Shown: positions 13,374 to 26,500 of the stretch, in pieces
How the letters are laid out: each line of letters starts with the position of its first letter
Position numbering within the stretch: the first letter of the stretch is position 1
Assembly (NCBI GenBank): GCA_947623455.1
Contig: OX392536.1
Span: 13,759,282-13,823,281, forward strand
Source of the DNA: Mimachlamys varia
Taxonomy: Eukaryota; Mollusca; Bivalvia; Pectinida; Pectinidae
DNA length: 64,000 bases
Direction of reading: 5' to 3'
Notes under the pieces: generated by a model
Database searches by the model: none
The model's input: the letters and a program-made list of their open reading frames with translations, nothing else
What the model was told of the DNA's origin: nothing
Program-made: the position numbers and the translations under genes

Positions 13374-16300
13374 CCTTGTTTGATATTTCCTCAATACATG
13401 AAGTTGTCTTCCCCTTGTTTGATATTTCCTAAGTATCTGATGTTGTCTTTTCCTTGTTTGATATTTTCTCAGTACATGAAGTTGTCTTTTCCTTGTTTGA
13501 TATTTCCTCAGTATCTGATGTTGTCTTCCCCTTGTTTGATATTTCCTCAGAACCTGAAGTTGTCTTTTCCTTGTTTGATATTTCCTAATTACATGATGTT
13601 GTCTTCCCTTTGTTTGATATTTCCTCAGAACCTGAAGTTGTCTTTTCCTTGTTTGATATTTCCTAATTACATGATGTTGTCTTCCCTTTGTTTGATATTT
13701 CCTCAGTATCTCATGTTGTCTTTCCCTTGTTTGATATTTCCTCAGAACCTGAAGTTGTCTTTTCCTTGTTTGATATTTCCTAATTACATGATGTTGTCTT
13801 CCCTTTGTTTGATATTTCCTCAGAACCTGAAGTTGTCTTTTCCTTGTTAGATATTTCCTAATTACATGATGTTGTCTTCCCTTTGTTTGATATTTCCTCA
13901 GTACATGAAGTTGTCTTCCCCTTGTTTGATATTTCTTCAGTACATGAAGTTGTCTTCCCCTTGTTTGATATTTCCTCAGTATCTGATGTTGTCTTTTCCT
14001 TGTTTGATATTTCCTAATTACATGATGTTGTCTTCCCTTTGTTTGATATTTCCTCAGTACATGAAGTTGTCTTCCCTTTGTTTGATATTTCCTCAGTATC
14101 TGAAGTTGTCTTTTCCTTGTTTGATATTTCCTCAGTATCTGAAGTTGTCTTTTCCTTGTTTGATATTTCCTCAGTATCTGATGTTGTCTTTTCCTTGTTT
14201 GATATTTCCTCAGTATCTGATGTTGTCTTTTCCTTGTTTGATATTTCCTCAGTACATGAAGATGTCTTCCCCTTGTTTGATATTTCCTCAGTACATGATG
14301 TTGTCTTTCCCTTGTTAGATATTTCCTCAGTACATGATGTTGTCTTTTCCTTGTTTGATATTTCCTCCGTATCTGATTCTGTCTTCCCCTTGTTTGATAT
14401 TTCCTCAGAACCTGAAGTTGTCTTTTCCTTGTTTGATATTTCCTCAGTACATGGTGTTGTCTTCCCCTTGTTTGATATTTCCTCAGTACCTGAATTTGTC
14501 TTTTCCATGTTTGATATTTCCTCAGTACATGATGTTGTCTTCCCATTGTTTGATATTTCCTCAGTACATGATGTTGTCTTCCACTTGTTTGATATTTCCT
14601 CAGTATCTGAAGTTGTCTTTTCCTTGTTTGATATTTCCTCAGTACCTGAAGTTGTCTTTTCCTTGTTTTATATTTCCTCATTATCTGATGGTGTTTTTTC
14701 CTTGTTTGATATTTCCTCAATATCTGATGGTGTCCTCCCCTTGTTTGATATTTCCTCAATATCTGATGGTGTCCTCCCCTTGTTTGATATTTCCTCAGTA
14801 TCTGATGTTGTCTTTTCCTTGTTTGATATTTCCTCAGTATCTGATGGTGTCCTCCCCTTGTTTGATATTTCCTCAATATCTGATGGTGTCCTCCCCTTGT
14901 TTGATATTTCCTCAGTATCTGATGTTGTCTTTTCCTTGTGTGATATTTCCTCAGTATCTGATGGTGTCCTCCCCTTGTTTGATATTTCCTCAGTATCTGA
15001 TGTTGTCTTTTCCTTGTTTGATATTTCCTCAGTACCTGATGGTGTGTTCCCCTTGTTTGATATTTCCTAATTATATGATGTTGTCTTCCCTTTGTTTGTT
15101 ATTTCCTCAGAACCTGAAGTTGTCTTTTCCTTGTTTGATATTTCCTAATTACATGATGTTGTCTTCCCTTTGTTTGATATTTCCTCAGTATCTCATGTTG
15201 TCTTTCCCTTGTTTGATATTTCCTCAGAACCTGAAGTTGTCTTTTCCTTGTTTGATATTTCCTAATTACATGATGTTGTCTTCCCTTTGTTTGATATTTC
15301 CTCATAACCTGAAGTTGTCTTTTCCTTGTTTGATATTTCCTAATTACATGATGTTGTCTTCCCTTTGTTTGATATTTCCTCAGTACATGAAGTTGTCTTC
15401 CCCTTGTTTGATATTTCCTCAGTACATGAAGTTGTCTTCCCCTTGTTTGATATTTCCTCAGTATCTGATGTTGTCTTTTCCTTGTTTGATATTTCCTAAT
15501 TACATGATGTTGTCTTCCCTTTGTTTGATATTTCCTCAGTACATGAAGTTGTCTTCCACTTGTTTGATATTTCCTCAGTACATGAAGTTGTCTTCCCCTT
15601 GTTTGATATTTCCTCAGTATCTGATGTTGTCTTCCCTTTGTTTGATATTTCCTCAGTACATGAAGTTGTCTTCCCCTTGTTTGATATTTCCTCAGTATCT
15701 GATGTTGTCTTCACCTTGTTTGATATTTCCTCAGTATCTGATGTTGTCTTCCCCTTGTTTGATATTTCCTCAGTACATGAAGTTGTCTTCCCCTTGTTTG
15801 ATATTTCCTCAGTACATGTACATGAAGTTGTCTTCCCCTTGTTTGATATTTCCTCAGTATCTGATGTTGTCTTTTCCTTGTTTGATATTTCCTCAGTATC
15901 TGATGTTGTCTTCCCCTTGTTTGATACTTCCTCAGTACCTGAAGTTGTCCTTTCCTTGTTTGATATTTCCTAAGTATCTGATGTTGTCTTTTCCTTGTTT
16001 GATATTTCCTCAGTACATGAAGTTGTCTTTTCCTTGTTTGATATTTCCTCAGTATCTGATGTTGTCTCCCCTTGTTTGATATTTCCTCAGTATCTGAAGT
16101 TGTCCTTTCCTTGTTTGATATTTCCTAAGTATCTGATGTTGTCTTTTCCTTGTTTGATATTTCCTCAGTACATGAAGTTGTCTTTTCCTTGTTTGATATT
16201 TCCTCAGTATCTGATGTTGTCTTCCCCTTGTTTGATATTTCCTCAGTACATGAAGTTGTCTTTTCCTTGTTTGATATTTCCTAATTACATGATGTTGTCT

Positions 16301-17512
16301 TCCCTTTGTTTGATATTTCCTCAGAACCTGAAGTTGTCTTTTCCTTGTTTGATATTTCCTAATTACATGATGTTGTCTTCCCTTTGTTTGATATTTCCTC
16401 AGTATCTCATGTTGTCTTTCCCTTGTTTGATATTTCCTCAGAACCTGAAGTTGTCTTTTCCTTGTTTGATATTTCCTAATTACATGATGTTGTCTTCCCT
16501 TTGTTTGATATTTCCTCAGTACATGAAGTTGTCTTCCCCTTGTTTGATATTTCCTAAGTACATGAAGTTGTCTTCCCCTTGTTTGATATTTCCTCAGTAT
16601 CTGATGTTGTCTTTTCCTTGTTTGATATTTTCTCAGTACATGAAGTTGTCTTTTCCTTGTTTGATATTTCCTCAGTATCTGATGTTGTCTTCCCCTTGTT
16701 TGATATTTCCTCAGAACCTGAAGTTGTCTTTTCCTTGTTTGATATTTCCTAATTACATGATGTTGTCTTCCCTTTGTTTGATATTTCCTCAGAACCTGAA
16801 GTTGTCTTTTCCTTGTTTGATATTTCCTAATTACATGATGTTGTCTTCCTTTTGTTTGATATTTCCTCAGTATCTCATGTTGTCTTTCCCTTGCTTGATA
16901 TTTCCTCAGAACCTGAAGTTGTCTTTTCCTTGTTTGATATTTCCTAATTACATGATGTTGTCTTCCCTTTGTTTGATATTTCCTCAGAACCTGAAGTTGT
17001 CTTTTCCTTGTTTGATATTTCCTAATTACATGATGTTGTCTTCCCTTTGTTTGATATTTCCTCAGTACATGAAGTTGTCTTCCCCTTGTTTGATATTTCC
17101 TCAGTACATGAAGTTGTCTTCCCCTTGTTTGATATTTCCTCAGTATCTGATGTTGTCTTTTCCTTGTTTGATATTTCCTAATTACATGATGTTGTCTTCC
17201 CTTTGTTTGATATTTCCTCAGTACATGAAGTTGTCTTCCACTTGTTTGATATTTCCTCAGTACATGAAGTTGTCTTCCCTTTGTTTGATATTTCCTCAGT
17301 ACATGAAGTTGTCTTCCCCTTGTTTGATATTTCCTCAGTACATGAAGTTGTCTTCCCCTTGTTTGATATTTCCTCAGTATCTGATGTTGTCTTCCCTTTG
17401 TTTGATATTTCCTCAGTACATGAAGTTGTCTTCCCTTTGTTTGATATTTCCTCAGTATCTGATGTTGTCTTCACCTTGTTTGATATTTCCTCAGTATCTG
17501 ATGTTGTTTTTC
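13374..17512. repeat. 4,139-bp higher-order block, copy 2
   Basis: Direct tandem copy of 9235-13373. It continues without a gap from copy 1, as expected for one unequal-exchange or duplication event. It carries the same footprint and the same 1-bp deletion at identical internal positions. Confidence 0.8.
15813..15820. other. Candidate transposon excision footprint TACATGTA, copy 2
   Basis: Exactly 4,139 bp after the copy at 11674. It was most likely inherited by the block duplication and is not a second excision. Confidence 0.75.
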
Positions 17513-20500
17513 CCTTGTTGGATATTTCCTCAGTACATGAAGTTGTCTTCCCCTTGTTTGATATTTCCTCAGTACATGAAGTTGTCTTCCCCTTGTTTGA
17601 TATTTCCTCAGTATCTGATGTTGTCTTTTCCTTGTTTGATATTTCCTCAGTATATGATGTTGTCTTCCCATTGTTTGATATTTCCTCAGTACCTGAAGTT
17701 GTCCTTTCCTTGTTTGATATTTCCTCAGTATCTGATGTTGTCTTTTCCTTGTTTGATATTTCCTCAGTACATGAAGTTGTCTTTTCCTTGTTTGATATTT
17801 CCTCAGTATCTGATGTTGTCTTCCCCTTGTTTGATATTTCCTCAGTATCTGAAGTTGTCCTTTCCTTGTATGATATTTCCTAAGTATCTGATGTTGTCTT
17901 TTCCTTGTTTGATATTTTCTCAGTACATGAAGTTGTCTTTTCCTTGTTTGATATTTCCTCAGTATCTGATGTTGTCTTCCCCTTGTTTGATATTTCCTCA
18001 GTACATGAAGTTGTCTTTTCCTTGTTTGATATTTCCTCAGTATCTAATGTTGTCTTTTCCTTGTTTGATATTTCCTCAGTATCTGATGTTGTCTTCCCCT
18101 TGTTTCATATTTCCTCAGTACATGAAGTTGTCTTTTCCTTGTTTGATATTTCCTCAGTATCTGATGTTGTCTTTTCCTTGTTTGATATTTCCTCAGTACA
18201 TGGTGTTGTCTTTTCCTAGTTCGATATTTCCTCAGTATCTGATTCTGTCTTCCCCTTGTTTGATATTTCCTCAGAACCTGAAGTTGTCTTTTCCTTGTTT
18301 GATATTTCCTCAGTACATGATGTTGTCTTCTACTTGTTTGATATTTCCTCAGTACCTGAATTTGTCTTTTCCTTGTTAGATATTTCCTCAGTACATGATG
18401 TTGTCTTCCTCTTGTTTCATATTTCCTCAGTATCTCATGTTGTCTTTTCCTTGTTTGATATTTCCTCAGTACATGATGTTGTCTTTCCCTTGTTCGATAT
18501 TTCCTCAGTACATGATGTTGTCTTTCCCTTGTTTGATATTTCCTCAGTACATGATGTTGTCTTTCCCTTGTTTGATATTTCCTCAGTACATGATGTTGTC
18601 CTCCCCTTGTTTGATATTTCCTCAGTACATGATGTTGTCTTTTCCTTGTTTGATATTTCCTCAGTACATGATGTTGTCTTTCCCTTGTTAGATATTTCCT
18701 CAGTACATGATGTTGTCTTTTCCTTGTTTGATATTTCCTCAGTATCTGATTCTGTCTTCCCCTTGTTTGATATTTCCTCAGAACCTGAAGTTGTCTTTTC
18801 CTTGTTTGATATTTCCTCAGTACATGGTGTTGTCTTCCCCTTGTTTTATATTTCCTCAGTACCTGAATTTGTCTTTTCCTTGTTTGATATTTCCTCAGTA
18901 CATGATGTTGTCTTCCCATTGTTTGATATTTCCTCAGTACATGATGTTGTCTTCCACTTGTTTGATATTTCCTCAGTATCTGAAGTTGTCTTTTCCTTGT
19001 TTGATATTTCCTCAGTACATGAAGTTGTCTTTTCCTTGTTTGATATTTCCCCAGTATCTGATTCTGTCTTCCCCTTGTTTGATATTTCCTCAGAACCTGA
19101 AGTTGTCTTTTCCTTGTTTGATATTTCCTCAGTACATGAAGTTGTCTTCCCCTTGTTTGATATTTCCTAAGTATCTGATGTTGTCTTTTCCTTGTTTGAT
19201 ATTTTCTCAGTACATGAAGTTGTCTTTTCCTTGTTTGATATTTCCTCAGTATCTGATGTTGTCTTCCCCTTGTTTGATATTTCCTCAGAACCTGAAGTTG
19301 TCTTTTCCTTGTTTGATATTTCCTAATTACATGATGTTGTCTTCCCTTTGTTTGATATTTCCTCAGAACCTGAAGTTATCTTTTCCTTGTTTGATATTTC
19401 CTAATTACATGATGTTGTCTTCCCTTTGTTTGATATTTCCTCAGTATCTCATGTTGTCTTTCCCTTGTTTGATATTTCCTCAGAACCTGAAGTTGTCTTT
19501 TCCTTGTTTGATATTTCCTAATTACATGATGTTGTCTTCCCTTTGTTTGATATTTCCTCAGAACCTGAAGTTGTCTTTTCCTTGTTTGATATTTCCTAAT
19601 TACATGATGTTGTCTTCCCTTTGTTTGATATTTCCTCAGTACATGAAGTTGTCTTCCCCTTGTTTGATATTTCCTCAGTACATGAAGTTGTCTTCCCCTT
19701 GTTTGATATTTCCTCAGTATCTGATGTTGTCTTTTCCTTGTTTGATATTTCCTAATTACATGAAGTTGTCTTTTCCTTGTTTGATATTTCCTCAGTATCT
19801 GATGTTGTCTTTTCCTTGTTTGATATTTCCTCAGTACATGGTGTTGTCTTTTCCTAGTTCGATATTTCCTCAGTATCTGATTCTGTCTTCCCCTTGTTTG
19901 ATATTTCCTCAGAACCTGAAGTTGTCTTTTCCTTGTTTGATATTTCCTCAGTACATGATGTTGTCTTCTACTTGTTTGATATTTCCTCAGTACCTGAATT
20001 TGTCTTTTCCTTGTTAGATATTTCCTCAGTACATGATGTTGTCTTCCTCTTGTTTCATATTTCCTCAGTATCTCATGTTGTCTTTTCCTTGTTTGATATT
20101 TCCTCAGTACATGATGTTGTCTTTCCCTTGTTCGATATTTCCTCAGTACATGATGTTGTCTTTCCCTTGTTTGATATTTCCTCAGTACATGATGTTGTCT
20201 TTCCCTTGTTTGATATTTCCTCAGTACATGATGTTGTCCTCCCCTTGTTTGATATTTCCTCAGTACATGATGTTGTCTTTTCCTTGTTTGATATTTCCTC
20301 AGTACATGATGTTGTCTTTCCCTTGTTAGATATTTCCTCAGTACATGATGTTGTCCTCCCCTTGTTTGATATTTCCTCAGTATCTGATTCTGTCTTCCCC
20401 TTGTTTGATATTTCCTCAGAACCTGAAGTTGTCTTTTCCTTGTTTGATATTTCCTCAGTACATGGTGTTGTCTTCCCCTTGTTTTATATTTCCTCAGTAC

Positions 20501-23500
20501 CTGAATTTGTCTTTTCCTTGTTTGATATTTCCTCAGTACATGATGTTGTCTTCCCATTGTTTGATATTTCCTCAGTACATGATGTTGTCTTCCACTTGTT
20601 TGATATTTCCTCAGTATCTGAAGTTGTCTTTTCCTTGTTTGATATTTCCTCAGTACATGAAGTTGTCTTTTCCTTGTTTGATATTTCCCCAGTATCTGAT
20701 TCTGTCTTCCCCTTGTTTGATATTTCCTCAGAACCTGAAGTTGTCTTTTCCTTGTTTGATATTTCCTCAGTACATGAAGTTGTCTTCCCCTTGTTTGATA
20801 TTTCCTAAGTATCTGATGTTGTCTTTTCCTTGTTTGATATTTTCTCAGTACATGAAGTTGTCTTTTCCTTGTTTGATATTTCCTCAGTATCTGATGTTGT
20901 CTTCCCCTTGTTTGATATTTCCTCAGAACCTGAAGTTGTCTTTTCCTTGTTTGATATTTCCTCAGTACATGATGTTGTCTTCCCTTTGTTTGATATTTCC
21001 TCAGAACCTGAAGTTGTCTTTTCCTTGTTTGATATTTCCTAATTACATGATGTTGTCTTACCTTTGTTTGATATTTCCTCAGTATCTCATGTTGTCTTTC
21101 CCTTGTTTGATATTTCCTCAGAACCTGAAGTTGTCTTTTCCTTGTTTGATATTTCCTAATTACATGATGTTGTCTTCCCTTTGTTTGATATTTCCTCAGA
21201 ACCTGAAGTTGTCTTTTCCTTGTTTGATATTTCCTAATTACATGATGTTGTCTTCCCTTTGTTTGATATTTCCTCAGAACCTGAAGTTGTCTTTTCCTTG
21301 TTTGATATTTCCTAATTACATGATGTTGTCTTCCCTTTGTTTGATATTTCCTCAGTATCTCATGTTGTCTTTCCCTTGTTTGATATTTCCTCAGAACCTG
21401 AAGTTGTCTTTTCCTTGTTTGATATTTCCTAATTACATGATGTTGTCTTCCCCTTGTTTGATATTTCCTCAGAACCTGAAGTTGTCTTTTCCTTGTTTGA
21501 TATTTCCTAATTACATGATGTTGTCTTCCCTTTGTTTGATATTTCCTCAGTACATGAAGTTGTCTTCCCCTTGTTTGATATTTCCTCAGTACATGAAGTT
21601 GTCTTCCCCTTGTTTGATATTTCCTCAGTATCTGATGTTGTCTTTTCCTTGTTTGATATTTCCTAATTACATGATGTTGTCTTCCCTTTGTTTGATATTT
21701 CCTCAGTACATGAAGTTGTCTTCCACTTGTTTGATATTTCCTCAGTACATGAAGTTGTCTTCCCTTTGTTTGATATTTCCTCAGTACATGAAGTTGTCTT
21801 CCCCTTGTTTGATATTTCTTCAGTACATGAAGTTGTCTTCCCCTTGTTTGATATTTCCTCAGTATCTGATGTTGTCTTCCCTTTGTTTGATATTTCCTCA
21901 GTACATGAAGTTGTCTTCCCCTTGTTTGATATTTCCTCAGTATCTGATGTTGTCTTCACCTTGTTTGATATTTCCTCAGTATCTGATGTTGTCTTCCCCT
22001 TGTTGGATATTTCCTCAGTACATGAAGTTGTCTTCCCCTTGTTTGATATTTCCTCAGTACATGAAGTTGTCTTCCCCTTGTTTGATATTTCCTCAGTATC
22101 TGATGTTGTCTTTTCCTTGTTTGATATTTCCTCAGTATCTGATGTTGTCTTCCCCTTGTTTGATATTTCCTCAGTACCTGAAGTTGTCCTTTCCTTGTTT
22201 GATATTTCCTCAGTATCTGATGTTGTCTTTTCCTTGTTTGATATTTCCTCAGTACATGAAGTTGTCTTTTCCTTGTTTGATATTTCCTCAGTATCTGATG
22301 TTGTCTTCCCCTTGTTTGATATTTCCTCAGTATCTGAAGTTGTCCTTTCCTTGTTTGATATTTCCTAAGTATCTGATGTTGTCTTTTCCTTGTTTGATAT
22401 TTCCTCAGTACATGGTGTTGTCTTTTCCTAGTTCGATATTTCCTCAGTATCTGATTCTGTCTTCCCCTTGTTTGATATTTCCTCAGTACATGAAGTTGTC
22501 TTTTCCTTGTTTGATATTTCCTCAGTATCTAATGTTGTCTTTTCCTTGTTTGATATTTCCTCAGTATCTGATGTTGTCTTCCCATTGTATGATATTTCCT
22601 CAGTACATGAAGTTGTCTTTTCCTTGTTTGATATTTCCTCAGTATCTGATGTTGTCTTTTCCTTGTTTGATATTTCCTCAGTACATGGTGTTGTCTTTTC
22701 CTAGTTCGATATTTCCTCAGTATCTGATTCTGTCTTCCCCTTGTTTGATATTTCCTCAGAACCTGAAGTTGTCTTTTCCTTGTTTGATATTTCCTCAGTA
22801 CATGATGTTGTCTTCTACTTGTTTGATATTTCCTCAGTACCTGAATTTGTCTTTTCCTTGTTAGATATTTCCTCAGTACATGATGTTGTCTTCCTCTTGT
22901 TTCATATTTCCTCAGTATCTCATGTTGTCTTTTCCTTGTTTGATATTTCCTCAGTACATGATGTTGTCTTTCCCTTGTTTGATATTTCCTCAGTACATGA
23001 TGTTGTCTTTCCCTTGTTTGATATTTCCTCAGTACATGATGTTGTCTTTTCCTTGTTTGATATTTCCTCAGTATCTGATTCTGTCTTCCCCTTGTTTGAT
23101 ATTTCCTCAGAACCTGAAGTTGTCTTTTCCTTGTTTGATATTTCCTCAGTACATGGTGTTGTCTTCCCCTTGTTTGATATTTCCTCAGTACCTGAATTTG
23201 TCTTTTCCTTGTTTGATATTTCCTCAGTACATGATGTTGTCTTCCCCTTGTTTGATATTTCTTCAGAACCTGAAGTTGTCTTTTCCTTGTTTGATATTTC
23301 CTCAGTACATGGTGTTGTCTTCCCCTTGTTTGATATTTCCTCAGTACCTGAATTTGTCTTTTCCTTGTTTGATATTTCCTCAGTACATGATGTTGTCTTC
23401 CCATTGTTTGATATTTCCTCAGTACATGATGTTGTCTTCCACTTGTTTGATATTTCCTCAGTATCTGAAGTTGTCTTTTCCTCGTTTGATATTTCCTCAG

Positions 23501-26500
23501 TACCTGAAGTTGTCTTTTCCTTGTTTTATATTTCCTCATTATCTGATGGTGTCTTTTCCTTGTTTGATATTTCCTCAATATCTGATGGTGTCCTCCCCTT
23601 GTTTGATATTTTCTCAATATCTGATGGTGTCGTCCCCTTGTTTGATATTTCCTCAGTATCTGATGTTGTATTTTCCTTGTTTGATATTTCCTCAGTATCT
23701 GATGGTGTCCTCCCCTTGTTTGATATTTCCTCAATATCTGATGGTGTCCTCCCCTTGTTTGATATTTCCTCAGTATCTGATGTTGTCTTTTCCTTGTGTG
23801 ATATTTCCTCAGTATCTGATGGTGTCCTCCCCTTGTTTGATATTTCCTCAGTATCTGATGTTGTCTTTTCCTTGTTTGATATTTCCTCAGTACCTGATGG
23901 TGTCTTCCCCTTGTTTGATATTTCCTCAGTACCTGATGGTGTCTTCCCCTTGTTTGATATTTCCTCAGTATCTGATGTTGTCTTTTCCTTGTTTGATATT
24001 TCCTCATTATCTGATGTTGTCTTCCCCTTGTTTGATATTTCCTCAGTACCTGAAGTTGTCTTCCCCTTGTTTGATATTTTCTCAGTATCTGATGTTGTCT
24101 TTCCCTTGTTTGATATTTCCTAAGTACATGGTGTTGTCTTCCCCTTGTTTGATATTTCCTCAGTATCTCATGTTGTCTTTCCCTTGTTTGATATTTCCTC
24201 AGAACCTGAAGTTGTCTTTTCCTTGTTTGATATTTCCTAATTACATGATGTTGTCTTCCCTTTGTTTGATATTTCCTCAGAACCTGAAGTTGTCTTTTCC
24301 TTGTTTGATATTTCCTCAGTACATGAAGTTGTCTTCCCCTTGTTTGATATTTCCTCAGTATCTGATGTTGTCTTTTCCTTGTTTGATATTTCCTCAGTAT
24401 CTGATGTTGTCTTCCCCTTGTTTGATATTTCCTCAGTACCTGAAGTTGTCCTTTCCTTGTTTGATATTTCCTCAGTATCTGATGTTGTCTTTTCCTTGTT
24501 TGATATTTCCTCAGTACATGAAGTTGTCTTTTCCTTGTTTGATATTTCCTCAGTATCTGATGTTGTCTTCCCCTTGTTTGATATTTCCTCAGTATCTGAA
24601 GTTGTCCTTTCCTTGTTTGATATTTCCTAAGTATCTGATGTTGTCTTTTCCTTGTTTGATATTTTCTCAGTACATGAAGTTGTCTTTTCCTTGTTTGATA
24701 TTTCCTCAGTATCTGATGTTGTCTTCCTCTTGTTTGATATTTCCTCAGTACATGAAGTTGTCTTTTCCTTGTTTGATATTTCCTCAGTATCTAATGTTGT
24801 CTTTTCCTTGTTTGATATTTCCTCAGTATCTGATGTTGTCTTCCCCTTGTTTGATATTTCCTCAGTACATGAAGTTGTCTTTTCCTTGTTTGATATTTCC
24901 TCAGTATCTGATGTTGTCTTTTCCTTGTTTGATATTTCCTCAGTACATGGTGTTGTCTTTTCCTAGTTCGATATTTCCTCAGTATCTGATTCTGTCTTCC
25001 CCTTGTTTGATATTTCCTCAGAACCTGAAGTTGTCTTTTCCTTGTTTGATATTTCCTCAGTACATGATGTTGTCTTCTACTTGTTTGATATTTCCTCAGT
25101 ACCTGAATTTGTCTTTTCCTTGTTAGATATTTCCTCAGTACATGATGTTGTCTTCCTCTTGTTTCATATTTCCTCAGTATCTCATGTTGTCTTTTCCTTG
25201 TTTGATATTTCCTCAGTACATGATGTTGTCTTTCCCTTGTTTGATATTTCCTCAGTACATGATGTTGTCTTTCCCTTGTTTGATATTTCCTCAGTACATG
25301 ATGTTGTCTTTCCCTTGTTTGATATTTCCTCAGTACATGATGTTGTCCTCCCCTTGTTTGATATTTCCTCAGTACATGATGTTGTCTTTTCCTTGTTTGA
25401 TATTTCCTCAGTACATGATGTTGTCTTTCCCTTGTTAGATATTTCCTCAGTACATGATGTTGTCTTTTCCTTGTTTGATATTTCCTCAGTATCTGATTCT
25501 GTCTTCCCCTTGTTTGATATTTCCTCAGAACCTGAAGTTGTCTTTTCCTTGTTTGATATTTCCTCAGTACATGGTGTTGTCTTCCCCTTGTTTGATATTT
25601 CCTCAGTACCTGAATTTGTCTTTTCCTTGTTTGATATTTCCTCAGTACATGATGTTGTCTTCCCATTGTTTGATATTTCCTCAGTACATGATGTTGTCTT
25701 CCACTTGTTTGATATTTCCTCAGTATCTGAAGTTGTCTTTTCCTTGTTTGATATTTCCTCAGTACATGAAGTTGTCTTTTCCTTGTTTGATATTTCCCCA
25801 GTATCTGATTCTGTCTTCCCCTTGTTTGATATTTCCTCAGAACCTGAAGTTGTCTTTTCCTTGTTTGATATTTCCTCAGTACATGAAGTTGTCTTCCCCT
25901 TGTTTGATATTTCCTAAGTATCTGATGTTGTCTTTTCCTTGTTTGATATTTTCTCAGTACATGAAGTTGTCTTTTCCTTGTTTGATATTTCCTCAGTATC
26001 TGATGTTGTCTTCCCCTTGTTTGATATTTCCTCAGAACCTGAAGTTGTCTTTTCCTTGTTTGATATTTCCTAATTACATGATGTTGTCTTCCCTTTGTTT
26101 GATATTTTCTCAGAACCTGAAGTTGGCTTTTCCTTGTTTGATATTTCCTAATTACATGATGTTGTCTTCCCTTTGTTTGATATTTCCTCAGTATCTCATG
26201 TTGTCTTTCCCTTGTTTGATATTTCCTCAGAACCTGAAGTTGTCTTTTCCTTGTTTGATATTTCCTAATTACATGATGTTGTCTTCCCTTTGTTTGATAT
26301 TTCCTCAGAACCTGAAGTTGTCTTTTCCTTGTTTGATATTTCCTAATTACATGATGTTGTCTTCCCTTTGTTTGATATTTCCTCAGTACATGAAGTTGTC
26401 TTCCCCTTGTTTGATATTTCCTCAGTACATGAAGTTGTCTTCCCCTTGTTTGATATTTCCTCAGTATCTGATGTTGTCTTTTCCTTGTTTGATATTTCCT

